Part shown: one piece after another, positions 17,923 to 29,200 of the stretch
How the letters are laid out: each line of letters opens with the position of its first letter
Position numbering within the stretch: the stretch's first letter is position 1
Source of the DNA: Bifidobacterium imperatoris
GTDB lineage: Bacteria; Actinomycetota; Actinomycetes; Actinomycetales; Bifidobacteriaceae
DNA: 58,028 nt
NCBI RefSeq assembly: GCF_002860405.1
Contig: NZ_NMWV01000022.1
Span: 1-58,028 of the forward strand
Direction: 5' to 3'
The notes under the pieces: model-generated
The model's input: only the letters and a program-made list of their open reading frames with translations
Database searches by the model: none
Told to the model about the DNA's origin: nothing
Position numbers and translations under genes: made by a program

Positions 17923-17970
17923 AGCTCCCCTCAGTCGCCTTGGCGACGGCTCCCCTCAGAGAGGGGAGCT
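17923..17970. repeat. Dispersed-repeat-like hairpin element with TCCCCTC arms
   Basis: Between the pepN stop and the TauE gene. AGCTCCCCTC (17923-17932) and GCTCCCCTC (17949-17957) can each pair with the single GAGGGGAGCT arm (17961-17970), so the two folds exclude each other; GTCGCC-TT-GGCGAC (17934-17947) forms a separate hairpin between them. The pattern resembles short palindromic repeats scattered in many gut Actinobacteria and Firmicutes. It probably also acts as a terminator for pepN. Confidence 0.65.
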
Positions 17971-17984
17971 AGGCGAAAACACAA

Positions 17985-20594
17985 TCACAGGGCTGCGTTG
18001 TAGTCGCGAACCTTAAGGGTGCGGTGCGAGGAGGCCACATTCTCGACGATCAGACGCTTCAGGGCGTTGTCGGCAGCGAAGTGCTCCTCAAGCCATGCGT
18101 CACCCAGCTTGGTGAGGGTGGCCGGGTCGGCGTAACCCGGGTAGAGACCGTTGAGCAGGGCTTCGGCCATGTGGTAGGTCTTGTTGGCCCAAATCCAGTC
18201 CACGGTCTCAAAGTACTTGGCTGCGAATGGCTCGGCCAGCTCCGTGTTCGGAGTGGCGGAGAAGCCACGAGCCACGGCTTCCAGCTGGGAATTGGTCAAC
18301 TCAGCGTTATTGAGCGCCTGATCCCAAGCCCATTCCTTGGCTTCGGTGGTCGGTCGTGCGGCGCGGGCACCGAGTGCGAACTCACGGTTGACAATCGAAT
18401 CCTTCTTGGCCAGCTGAGCCTCAACCTCGTCATCGCTCAACGCATTAACGGAAGTGAGGGACTGGATGATGGTCCAGGTGAAGTTGTTGTCAATCTCCAG
18501 ACCAGGCAGGCTCACCGTGCCGTCGAGCAGGCCGCGAGCGTTGGCAGCGAATGCCTCATCGCCTTCCTCACCGTAACCGAGGTATGCGGTGATGAGCTGG
18601 AACTGGTTGTCGGAACCGGCTTCGGCGGCGTTGGCCAACTTCCAAAGCTCAGCGGCCACGTGGCACAGCACTTCCTCACGGCGGGCCGGTGCCACATAGT
18701 GGTGGGCGGTGGTGCTCATGCAAGCCAGAGCGTAACGGAACGTGGTGGACTCGGTCTCGGTGGCCAGCAGGCGCAGGGTCATGTCCACGAAGCGCTCGGC
18801 CGGGAATTCGCCATCGCGGGTCATATCCCAGAAGGCCAGCCAGGTCACGGCGCGAGCCAGTGCATCATCGAAACGGTGCAGGTTGGCTTCGGCGAAAGCC
18901 TGGGATTCGGCATCGAAACGAATCTTCGTGTAGGTCAGATCATCATCGTTGATGAGGATCAGAGCCGGACGCTGCTTACCTGCGGCAGCCTCCACAATGG
19001 TGGTCTCGCCATCCACATCAAGTTCGATCTGCTCGGTACGCACGATCTTGCCAGTGGTTTCATCTTCGTTGTAGAAGCCGATGGCCAGACGATGCGGGCG
19101 CAGCACCGGATGCTCTTCGGAAGCGGTCTGGGTGAGCTTGAGCTCGGCAATGGTACCATTGGCGGCTTCGGCTACCGAGGCGGCGATGGTGTTGATACCG
19201 GATTCCTCAAGCCACTTGGCACTCCATGCCTTCAGGTCACGGCCGGAGGTCTTCTCCAGCTCGCCCAGCAGGTCAGCCAGGGTGGCGTTGGAGTAGGCGT
19301 GACGGTTGAGGTAGCTGTTGATGCCCTTGAAGAACTGTTCGCGGCCCACGTAGAAGGCCAGCTGCTTCAGCACGGAAGCGCCCTTAGCGTAGGTGATGCC
19401 GTCGAAGTTAACGTAGGTATCGTTCAAATCATTGATCGGGGCCACAATCGGGTGCGTGGTCGGCAGCTGATCCTGACGCAGGGCCCAGCTCTTCTCGCCG
19501 GAGCAGAAGGTAGCCCATGCATCGTGCCATTCGGTGGCTTCAGCGGTGGCCAGCGTGGAGGTGAATTCAGCGAAGGACTCGTTGAGCCACAGGTCGTTCC
19601 ACCACTTCATGGTCACGTAGTCGCCGAACCACATGTGGGCGAGCTCGTGCAGCACGGTTACCACGCGGCGTTCGGCCAGAGCATCGGTCACCTTGGATTC
19701 GAACACGTAGGAGTCGCGGATGGTGACCATGCCGATGTTCTCCATAGCGCCGGCGTTGTATTCCGGCACGTAAATCTGGTCGTACTTGGCGTACGGGTAC
19801 GGCACACCCCAAGTCTTGGCGTAGAAGGCGAAGCCCTTCTTGGTGATGTCGAACAAGTAGTCCACGTCCTTGGCGAATGCCTCGGCAAGGGACTGGCGGC
19901 AGTACTGGGCCATCGGCACAATGCGGCCGTCTTCGTTGTGGTATTCGGTGTGCCATTCGGCGTACGGGCCAGCGCAGATGGCAGTCAGGTAGGAGCTCAT
20001 GACCGGGGTCGGCTCGAAGATCCACAGGCGGCTGGATTCGTTCGGCTTTTCTTCCAGAGTACCGTCAAGGGTTTCGCGCACATCATCTTCGACGCTGGCG
20101 GCAGGCATATTGGAGGTGACAATCCAGCTCTTCGGAGCAAGCACCTTGAAGTCAAAAGTGGCCTTCAGGTCAGGCTGGTCGAACACGGCGTAGACACGGC
20201 GGGCGTCCGGAACTTCGAACTGAGAGTAGAGGTACACGTTACCATCGGAAGGATCGACCGAGCGGTGCAGGCCTTCACCGGTGTTGGAGTAACGGCACAA
20301 CGCGGTGACGGTGACCTCGTTCTTGGCCTTCAGGTGGTTGAGCTCGATGCGGCTGTCCTTGTATGCAGTAGCCGGATCAAGCGATTCGCCATTGAGTTCG
20401 ATGGCGGTCACTTCGTCGGCAATCAAATCAAGGAAAGTGGAGGATCCTTCCTCGGCATTGAAGCAAATCAGAGCTTTGGAACCAAAGTTCTTCGGGCCCA
20501 CGGTCAGGTCAAGGTCCACATGATAGTGAATCGGTGCTTCGACTACGGCCTTGCGTTCTTCGGCCTCAACACGGGTCAGGTTCGATCCGGGCAT
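17985..20594 (-). CDS. pepN: Aminopeptidase N (M1 metallopeptidase)
   Basis: Zinc aminopeptidase that removes N-terminal residues from peptides in the cytoplasm. From the ATG at 20594 (AAAGGA 5 nt upstream) it has 869 residues, normal for the actinobacterial form. The exopeptidase motif GAMEN lies near residue 280 and the zinc site HELAHMW near 316, followed 18 residues later by the third ligand in NESFAEF. A beta-rich N-terminal domain (1-200) precedes the catalytic domain, and a helical ERAP1-like C-terminal domain covers about 530-860. No signal peptide. A hairpin plus U-run sits immediately upstream of its ribosome site, suggesting attenuation or tight packing with the previous gene's terminator. 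Confidence 0.96.
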   Translation of the reverse strand: MPGSNLTRVEAEERKAVVEAPIHYHVDLDLTVGPKNFGSKALICFNAEEGSSTFLDLIADEVTAIELNGESLDPATAYKDSRIELNHLKAKNEVTVTALCRYSNTGEGLHRSVDPSDGNVYLYSQFEVPDARRVYAVFDQPDLKATFDFKVLAPKSWIVTSNMPAASVEDDVRETLDGTLEEKPNESSRLWIFEPTPVMSSYLTAICAGPYAEWHTEYHNEDGRIVPMAQYCRQSLAEAFAKDVDYLFDITKKGFAFYAKTWGVPYPYAKYDQIYVPEYNAGAMENIGMVTIRDSYVFESKVTDALAERRVVTVLHELAHMWFGDYVTMKWWNDLWLNESFAEFTSTLATAEATEWHDAWATFCSGEKSWALRQDQLPTTHPIVAPINDLNDTYVNFDGITYAKGASVLKQLAFYVGREQFFKGINSYLNRHAYSNATLADLLGELEKTSGRDLKAWSAKWLEESGINTIAASVAEAANGTIAELKLTQTASEEHPVLRPHRLAIGFYNEDETTGKIVRTEQIELDVDGETTIVEAAAGKQRPALILINDDDLTYTKIRFDAESQAFAEANLHRFDDALARAVTWLAFWDMTRDGEFPAERFVDMTLRLLATETESTTFRYALACMSTTAHHYVAPARREEVLCHVAAELWKLANAAEAGSDNQFQLITAYLGYGEEGDEAFAANARGLLDGTVSLPGLEIDNNFTWTIIQSLTSVNALSDDEVEAQLAKKDSIVNREFALGARAARPTTEAKEWAWDQALNNAELTNSQLEAVARGFSATPNTELAEPFAAKYFETVDWIWANKTYHMAEALLNGLYPGYADPATLTKLGDAWLEEHFAADNALKRLIVENVASSHRTLKVRDYNAAL

Positions 20595-20610
20595 AGTGTT
20601 CCTTTCATAC

Positions 20611-20634
20611 AAAAACCTCCCGGCTGGCGGGAGG
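20611..20634 (-). terminator. Intrinsic terminator or attenuator directly before pepN
   Basis: On the minus strand CCTCCCG-CCAGC-CGGGAGG is followed at once by five U (20615-20611). Only 16 nt separate the U-run from the pepN ATG, so any pepN transcript starting upstream must pass it. It may end rnj transcripts, or act as an attenuator for pepN. Confidence 0.75.
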
Positions 20635-20690
20635 TGGCGCGGTGCGCCGGAATGGCATAACGACTTTTTAAGTAAAGGTTATATACGACT

Positions 20691-20728
20691 GTAGCGGGTC
20701 AGGGGTATTACTCCACCTGACCCGCTAC
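20691..20728 (-). terminator. Hairpin after rnj
   Basis: A perfect 13-bp stem (GTAGCGGGTCAGG / CCTGACCCGCTAC) with a 12-nt loop, 13 bp beyond the rnj stop. No U-run follows on the minus strand; the sequence TATATAAC after it could hold a -10 element for pepN. Confidence 0.7.
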
Positions 20729-20740
20729 TTTCAGCGTTGC

Positions 20741-22588
20741 TCAGTGCTGATCCGCGATTTCGACATCCTGAGCGATATCGGCAACAACCGGCACAATCAT
20801 CGGCTTGCGATGCAGCTGGCGAGCAACCCAGCTGCCCAGCGTGCGACGCATGATCTGCTGCAGCTTGTAGGTGTCGCGGGTGCCCTGCATCAGGGCATCA
20901 TTCAGCTGTTCGACAATCTGGTGACGTACCTTGTCGAATTCGCTTTCGTCTTCGGCCACGGCATTCAGGTAGATCTTCGGGCCGGTAACCACTTCACGAT
21001 TATCGGTATCCACCACCACGAATGCGGAAACAAAGCCTTCAGTGCCGAGGATGCGGCGCTTCTCAAGCTCATCATCGGTCAGCTCGCCAACGGAATCGCC
21101 ATCGACGTACACGTAACCACATGGCACAGAGCCAACCACCGCGGCCTTGCCGTGGTAGAGGTCCACCACGTCGCCGTCTTCCGCAAGCACCACGTTCTGC
21201 GGGTCGACGCCGGTCTTGACGGCAATCAGGCCGTTGGCCACCAGATGACGGTTCTCACCGTGGATAGGCATGGCGCACTTCGGCTTGACGATGTTGTACA
21301 TGTACAGCAGCTCGCCTTCGTTGCAGTGGCCGGAAACATGCACGGCAGCATTATCGCGGTTCACTACCTTGGCACCAAGCTGAACAAGCTTGTTGATTAC
21401 CTTGTAGACGCCATGCTCGTTGCCCGGAATCAGGGAGCTGGCGAGAATCACCGTGTCGAACTCGTTGATGTGAATATCGCGGTGATTGCCGTCGGCGATG
21501 CGGCCGAGTGCTGCCATCGGCTCGCCCTGGGAACCGGTGCACATGTAGACAAGCTTGTCGTCCTGAATATCATTGGCCTGCTTCAGGTCCACAACCGTGC
21601 CTTCAGGAATATGCAGGTAGCCAAGATCGGCGGCAATAGACATGTTGCGCACCATCGAACGACCGACGAACACAACCTTGCGGCCGTACTTGTGGGCGGC
21701 ATCCACCACCTGCTGCACACGGTGCACATGGGAGGAGAAGCTGGCCACGATAATCTTGCGGGTAGCTTGAGCGAATGCCTGATCCAATGCCGGGCCAATG
21801 GAGGTTTCCGGCTTCACGAAGCCCGGAACCTCAGCGTTGGTGGAATCCATCATCAGCAGGTCCACACCCTTTTCGCCGATCTTGCCGAATTCCACAAGAT
21901 CGGTGATGCGATGGTCGAGTGGCAGCTGGTCGAGCTTGATATCGCCAGTGTCAATCAGTGAGCCAGCCGGAGTCTTGACATATACGGCCAAAGCATCCGG
22001 GATGGAGTGGGTCACGTTGATGAATTCAAGGTCGAATGGACCCACCTTGAGCTTTTCACGACCGGAGACCTCCACCTTGGTGGGGTTCTGATGATGTTCC
22101 TTGCACTTGGCATCAACAAAGGCAAGGGTCAGCTTGGAGCCGATCAGCGGAATATCCGGGCGCAACTTCAGCAGATACGGCACACCGCCGATATGATCCT
22201 CATGACCGTGGGTCAGTACCAAAGCATCGACCCTGTCCAGACGATCCTTGATGTAGCTGAAATCGGGCAGAATCAAATCAACGCCCGGCTGCTCTTCTTC
22301 AGGGAAAAGCACGCCACAATCGATGAGCAGAAGGTGACCGTTGTATTCGATCACGTTCATGTTGCGGCCGATTTCACCCAGACCACCAAGCGGCGTGATG
22401 CGCATGGAACCCTTACGGTACTTCGGAGGCGCAATCAGCACGGCATCCTGCTGAGGTGCGGTAGGTGCCTGATTAATCTTGCGGGACTGGTTGTTGCGGC
22501 TACCGGCACCCTTGGCTCCCTTGCGAGAAGAGGAGCCGCGGCGCCGAGAGTTATTGTTCTTTGTTGTCTTCTTTTGTTCTTGTGCCAT
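20741..22588 (-). CDS. rnj: Ribonuclease J
   Basis: Metallo-beta-lactamase ribonuclease with endo- and 5'-exonuclease activity in mRNA decay and rRNA processing. After a basic, disordered N-terminal tail of about 60 residues rich in Lys, Arg, Asn and Ser, the catalytic domain begins at MRITPLGGLGEIGRNM. The zinc motif HGHEDH is at 127-132. The beta-CASP domain shows CTGSQGEPMAALGRIADG, and PIHGENRHL is the returning His motif. The 615-residue length is within range given the tail, which probably binds RNA or ribosomes. It is the third gene after dapB and dapA, a conserved actinobacterial order. Confidence 0.95.
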   Translation of the reverse strand: MAQEQKKTTKNNNSRRRGSSSRKGAKGAGSRNNQSRKINQAPTAPQQDAVLIAPPKYRKGSMRITPLGGLGEIGRNMNVIEYNGHLLLIDCGVLFPEEEQPGVDLILPDFSYIKDRLDRVDALVLTHGHEDHIGGVPYLLKLRPDIPLIGSKLTLAFVDAKCKEHHQNPTKVEVSGREKLKVGPFDLEFINVTHSIPDALAVYVKTPAGSLIDTGDIKLDQLPLDHRITDLVEFGKIGEKGVDLLMMDSTNAEVPGFVKPETSIGPALDQAFAQATRKIIVASFSSHVHRVQQVVDAAHKYGRKVVFVGRSMVRNMSIAADLGYLHIPEGTVVDLKQANDIQDDKLVYMCTGSQGEPMAALGRIADGNHRDIHINEFDTVILASSLIPGNEHGVYKVINKLVQLGAKVVNRDNAAVHVSGHCNEGELLYMYNIVKPKCAMPIHGENRHLVANGLIAVKTGVDPQNVVLAEDGDVVDLYHGKAAVVGSVPCGYVYVDGDSVGELTDDELEKRRILGTEGFVSAFVVVDTDNREVVTGPKIYLNAVAEDESEFDKVRHQIVEQLNDALMQGTRDTYKLQQIMRRTLGSWVARQLHRKPMIVPVVADIAQDVEIADQH

Positions 22589-22671
22589 ATCTTCTTGGAT
22601 TATTTCTGTTGTTTGTGCTTCTGCTCTGTCATGCAGAAGCGGCGGGCTGGCAACCCGTGTACAGCAGCTGC

Positions 22672-23598
22672 TTACAGCAGTCCAGCGGCGCGCATGCCCT
22701 CTTCTGCCTTATCAAGCTGAGCGGCATCCGGACCGATATTGGGCAGGCGCATAGTGGTGGAAGGAATATATCCCTTGACCTTGAGCGCAGCCTTGGCCAT
22801 GACAGCCTGGTAGCCGTCACCGTTCAGAGCATGGACGAGAGGGGCAAGCTGATTGGCAAGACGACGGGCAGTGGTGATATCGCCACGATCGAATGCCTGA
22901 ACAAGCTGCTGCATGGGGTTGGATGCAACGTGGGCAATCACGGAAATGATGCCAACTGCACCGATGGAGAGGAACGGCAGGAAGAGACCATCATCGCCGG
23001 AATACCAGGCGAGACCAGTGCGCTGCTGCTTCTCCACTGCGGCTGCAAGATCGCCGGTGGCGTCCTTGACGGCCTTGACGTGTTCGAGTTCGGCCAGACG
23101 GTCGTAGGTTTCCACCTTGACCTTCAGACCGGTACGGCCGGGGACATCGTATACGATGATCGGCTTTTCGGCGGATTCATCGACGGCCTTGTAGTGGCCG
23201 ACGATTCCGTCCTGCGAGGGGCGGGAATAGTAGGGCATGACGACGAGCACCGCGTCGGCACCGGCTTCCTGAGTCTGCTCAACCATGCGCACGGTATGAG
23301 CGGTGTCGTTGGAACCAGCTCCGGAAATCACCGGAACATCCACTGCTTCCTTGACGGCCTTAACCAGTTCGACCTTTTCTTCCATGTGAGTTACAGGCGA
23401 TTCGCCGGTAGTGCCATTAACTACCAGGCCATCTGCACCATCGGCGACGAGGTGCTTGGCGAGCTTGACCGCCGCGTCAAAATCAACGCTGCCATCTGCC
23501 TTCATAGGGGTAACCATTGCCGGCAGAATTCGGCCGAAAGGCGCAGGGTCAAGAAGATGCATGTCATGCTCGCTCATAATGTTCACCGTACTTCCCAT
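22672..23598 (-). CDS. dapA: 4-hydroxy-tetrahydrodipicolinate synthase
   Basis: Condenses pyruvate with aspartate semialdehyde in lysine and diaminopimelate synthesis. The Schiff-base Lys is at about residue 178 (VKDATGD), the catalytic Tyr at about 150 (IIVYDVPGRTG) and the Thr pair in NGTTGE at about 61-66. Length 308 from the ATG at 23598; an internal ATG at 23577 (MSEHD) would remove seven residues and has an equally weak ribosome site, so the start is uncertain. It follows dapB by 118 bp and precedes rnj by 83 bp. Confidence 0.95.
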   Translation of the reverse strand: MGSTVNIMSEHDMHLLDPAPFGRILPAMVTPMKADGSVDFDAAVKLAKHLVADGADGLVVNGTTGESPVTHMEEKVELVKAVKEAVDVPVISGAGSNDTAHTVRMVEQTQEAGADAVLVVMPYYSRPSQDGIVGHYKAVDESAEKPIIVYDVPGRTGLKVKVETYDRLAELEHVKAVKDATGDLAAAVEKQQRTGLAWYSGDDGLFLPFLSIGAVGIISVIAHVASNPMQQLVQAFDRGDITTARRLANQLAPLVHALNGDGYQAVMAKAALKVKGYIPSTTMRLPNIGPDAAQLDKAEEGMRAAGLL

Positions 23599-23716
23599 TG
23601 TGGACGCTTCTGTAATGTAGAGAAACGTACGTTTGTGTGTGATGGATGTAATTGGTATGTGTGATTGATAATTGATATGTGATTTGTCTGGATCCTTTTA
23701 AGATCACAGGCGTGCA

Positions 23717-24704
<988 letters not shown>

Positions 24705-26075
24705 TCAGGCACGGCGTTTGGCGAGCCACCATCCACACAGGGCGATGGGCACTGCCGCCAGAGTGAAGAGGAACGGCAGCATCATGCCGATATGAGGACC
24801 TGCTGAATCCAAAGCGATTCCGGCTACCGAGGAACCGATTGACGTGCCCACAGTACCTGCTGTGGTGACCCAGCTGAGACCTTCCGTCAACGATTCGGCC
24901 GGCACAAGATCCTTGACGATCAAGTTACCAGTGGCGAACAGTGGCGAAACCGTCAAACCGGTCAGAATCTCCACGATTCCCAACAGGATGAGATTATCCA
25001 TCGTCAGGCGGAAGAACACATACCCTACCGTGAGCAGCGCAAGGAACATCACCATATGCGCCCAGTGCGAACCTTTGAGCTGGCGGGAGCCGAACACTAA
25101 TGCGCCTACGCATGAGCCAACGGCGAACATGGCCAGCTGAACACCCAGGAAGGGCTCCAGCTCCATAGCTTTCATTGTTGCGGTGATTGACACGTCGAAC
25201 GACGTGAAGCTCATGTTAAAGACGATGAACACCGCCAATAATGGCAGCACACCGGCGTACAACAGCACACTCTTAGGCTTGGGCGCATGGGTTTTCAACT
25301 GTCGCAGCGTCAACTGGTCGGCGGCATTCGCAACTCCCGATGCAGCTGTTGCGCTTGCCGTCTCTGCTGACGAGCCGATGCCGTCACGCCGTTCCGCTGT
25401 GCGAACCGGTACATCGATTTCTTGCACAATAATGTTCGGCTGAGTGGATTTCAGAGAGAAGAATATCGTTCCACCAATGCCACAAGCCAATGTAGGTACG
25501 AAAAGTTGCGAAACCGGATGCACTGAGGTGGCGAGCCAGGCCGCCAGGATCGGCCCAAGAATGAATACGATCTCATCAATGGCTGCTTCCATAGCGTAGG
25601 CGGTATTGAGCAGCTGATCACCATCTTCCACCGTGCGTAATGCATATGCCCAACGCGTTCTGACTAATGCACCGAACGAAAACTGCGTGAGTCCCATGAT
25701 GATGGCGAGCACAAATAACACCGCTATCGGCACGCGGATCAGAGCCGCAAAGGCGAACGACAACATAGCGATTATCTGCACGGCGAGTGCAATGCGGCCG
25801 ACTCGAGCTTGCCCGAAACGGTCGAATGCCCTGGCATAAAACGGCGTAACGCAGGACATGGCAAGCACATAGACGGCGCTCATGGTGCCGGCTATGGTCC
25901 AATTGTCATACAGATGGTTTAATGCCAAGACAATGCCGAGACTCATCATGGAGATCGGCAAACGAGCCACCGCACCGGAAATGCAGAAAGCTTTAGCCCC
26001 TGATAATGCGAACAGCCTCCGATATGGGGAGGGGTGGGCAGCATACGACTTGGTACCAACACGAGTCGTAGACAC
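24705..26075 (-). CDS. Major facilitator superfamily transporter
   Basis: Predicted 12-span secondary transporter of 456 residues, probably an exporter. I chose the GTG at 26075 because AAGGAG lies 6 nt upstream; a longer frame from 26123 would start before this ribosome site. The N-terminal half has the typical loop with FYARAFDRFGQARVGR between spans 2 and 3. A longer cytoplasmic loop of about 65 residues rich in Ala, Thr and Glu separates the two halves near residues 205-265. The C-terminal half ends with LPFLFTLAAVPIALCGWWLAKRRA. No neighbouring gene hints at its substrate. Confidence 0.88.
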   Translation of the reverse strand: MSTTRVGTKSYAAHPSPYRRLFALSGAKAFCISGAVARLPISMMSLGIVLALNHLYDNWTIAGTMSAVYVLAMSCVTPFYARAFDRFGQARVGRIALAVQIIAMLSFAFAALIRVPIAVLFVLAIIMGLTQFSFGALVRTRWAYALRTVEDGDQLLNTAYAMEAAIDEIVFILGPILAAWLATSVHPVSQLFVPTLACGIGGTIFFSLKSTQPNIIVQEIDVPVRTAERRDGIGSSAETASATAASGVANAADQLTLRQLKTHAPKPKSVLLYAGVLPLLAVFIVFNMSFTSFDVSITATMKAMELEPFLGVQLAMFAVGSCVGALVFGSRQLKGSHWAHMVMFLALLTVGYVFFRLTMDNLILLGIVEILTGLTVSPLFATGNLIVKDLVPAESLTEGLSWVTTAGTVGTSIGSSVAGIALDSAGPHIGMMLPFLFTLAAVPIALCGWWLAKRRA

Positions 26076-26261
26076 AATGTACTCCTTACTGGTAATTCGT
26101 CCGGCATGTGCGCCCGCCCACACATGCCTTCCGAGGGTAGCGGCCCCTGAGCAACGTCACGCGGTGCGTTTCTCCCGCGGACAGGCACCTTGATGTTCAA
26201 CGGTCGAAACACACTATGTTCGACGTGTCTTCATGGCACCCAGTCATAAGCGCTGGTGCGC

Positions 26262-29200
26262 TTAGTCGTTGTCAGATTGTTCAGGGATTCCGGAGCTCAA
26301 CTCGGTAAGGATTTCCTGTTTATTTTTGCCGCGAGCATGAATCTCACGCAAGCCTTCCTTGGGCTCACTGACATAGTAAAGGGTAGCGTCGATACTCTCC
26401 AGCTCTACTCCTTCCACTACAGATAGCAGCAGGCGATACATGTCCAACTGTGCTAATTTTCGTTCGACTTCTTCTGGCTTGATAGGACGTTTACCGGTTT
26501 TCCAATCAACTACGGTGAACTGTTTGGACGTATCCTCCAAGTTCAGCCCTCCAGCGAAGACGGCATCCAGTTTGCCGTTGACAATGCCAATCCCGGGAAC
26601 GTTCACCACGATGGAGCGTTCGGCCCATATCGGCACACGCTGCGCCCAATGTGACTGGGCAAGCCGCTTAGCCCATATCGGCAGATGTCCTTCTTCCGGA
26701 ACAGCTACTCCCCTATATTCATCGCCGTATTGACCCGTGTACTCATCCAAGTATGTGCCAGTCTCAAGCGATAGCCCATGCTCCGACCGTCCCATTGGAT
26801 TGCCGGCATTCACAAAACGCTCCGCCCAATCATGAAAACGGGTGCCCTCCTGCGCCGCTGGTGAGGAGATGCGCGGCACCGGGCGTACAACGTAACGCCA
26901 ATAATCGCGCTCTTCACGCTCACTCATGCCACCAACGCGAGCCTGCAAACCGGTAACGTTTTGTCTACCCGCAGCAAGAATACGCTGCGCCTTCGCTTTC
27001 ACCATGTCGTCGAGGATGGCACTGCTTTCATCACTGCTCATCAAATCGGCATCATCGGCTAGAAGTTGCGCGCGTTGAGAGAGCGGACCGCAAATCAACG
27101 TTGCGGTTTTGCCGCTGGCCGTCAGAGTCTGTTCGGCTTTGGCAATGGCCTGATGGACAGAGTCAACACCGTGGTTCAGTCGCTGACGAATATCCGGACT
27201 CAATAATGAAGGCCACCACAAATCATTGTTTTCCGCTCCATGTTCCAATGGTGTGCGCCAAGCGTCGGCTACCACAGCTTCACAATATTCGCGGGCCGCA
27301 TCTCCCGCAAAGAATCCTTGAGGCGCTGCAATAGCATCACCCTGTTGAGTAACAAGCACCGCCTTGTCTTCCAGCTGAGACACGCATTGTTCCGCACTTA
27401 CTGCATGTGGGTGTGCATGTAAGGCATCATGAACTTCCATCCAGAAGTTGGAAGGAGCGGACTTTTTTGCGCCTTTCTTCACGGCGGATGGATCTCTGCT
27501 GGGTGCATTCGCATGCACGCTATAGGTCATCAACACATCATTGCGGGCTCGGGTGAGCGCCACATATGCCAGTCTGCGCTCGTCGGCATGCAGTCTGCGA
27601 CCATACTCTTCTGTCTGAGTCAGGTACCAGGCGCTACGATCGGAGTCTTCCACGCCATCTCCGATATCACGCAATGATCCAAATGCTTCATCATCGATGG
27701 CTTCCACACCTTCCAATGATTGAAGCGCGGCAATAGGGTCGGCGTTGATATCAGCATCGTGAGGGAAACGGGGCAATATGTCGGCATCAGCTCGCATTGG
27801 TGCCGGTACCGCTATGGGCTTGGTAAGCCACGAATTCGCTGTTTCGTGATATTCGGGAGCCTGCCATTGGCCTTGTTCCATGCCGCCTTCGTGACCTTCC
27901 TCCAACGTCACGGTAAGATGATCGCCCTGGTTGCTAGGGAATCCTCCCTGCGTCATGCCCACGACCGCCACAGCATCCCATTCAAGTCCTTTGGACTGGT
28001 GCACGGTCATGAGTTCCACGTCTACTGGAGCGTCCGGCAAATTGGCCGCCTCATCTTGCACACTGCTCAGATAATCGGTCCAGGCCATGAAACCGCGTAG
28101 CGTCGGCGTTTGATCGGCGGCAATTTCTTGCGCGTAGGTATCGACCAAATCCACGATGGAATTCATTGGCATTCGGGCAACGGTCGGGTCAAGACGCCCG
28201 TCTCCTCGCACGGCATGAGCCACGACAGTGTCAATATCGAGGTTCAGCGCCTCAATGGCCACGCGAACCACTTCCGCCAACGGACGCCCAACGGCATGCT
28301 GTACCTGCTGCACAGCCTGCGCGGCTTGCATAACGCCTTGTTGGCCATGTTTGCTTAATCGGCCCAAATTTGAGGCAAGATCATCATGCAATAGCAAATC
28401 GGGAACGAACACCGCATTGGCAACTTGGTCTCGATGTTCACGCACTACTGCTGCCTGTTGTGACGCAGGAGTGTCAGCAGAAACCAATCCAGCTTCCACT
28501 AGCGCCCTGAATCGCTGTTGAGTGTTGAGCTCTTCGGCAATTCGCGCCAATGCCGTCAAATCAGCCGCAGAGAGATTGAACCGCGGAGTTGCCAGCAAAC
28601 GCATAAGCGCCTGTGTATCCGTCCGGTCCGATGCCACATGCAGCAACGCCATGATGTCGCGTATTTCCGGGCGTTCCAGTAAAGCGGAATACCCTACTAC
28701 AAATGTGGTCAAACCTGCCTGTTCAAGCGCTTCTTGATACAACGGCATCGGTATTTTGGATCGGAACAATACGGCCACATGCGCTTGATCATGTTCATGC
28801 TGGCCGTATTGTCGCACCGCATGCTTGCAAAACCGCACTACCGCATCGATTTCCTGTCCGCCTGTCTCGAAACCAAGCACGCCAAGCGTGCCTTCCGGAG
28901 CGTTATCTAATGCTTGAAGTGACGAAACATCGACTTCCCGCATCAGTGAGCTTGAGGGGCGCGAGGGCCGGGAACGCAAAGGCAACGTCAAGTCATTAGC
29001 AGCTTCGAGCACAATCCGGCTATTTCGTCGGGTAACAGATAATGGGAATGGACGCGATTCGGATGGCATATGGAAGTCATGCTGGAACATGCGGAAAGCG
29101 CCAGGGCTGGCACCTCGCCAAGCATAAATTGACTGGAACGGGTCACCCACGGCATTGACGGCGCATCGATGGTCATCATCTGGGTGGAATAGCGCCGCAA

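Noticed and set aside
18024..20660. 878-codon plus-strand frame opposite pepN
   Set aside because: Fully antisense to a clear M1 aminopeptidase; composition atypical for a protein and no upstream signals.
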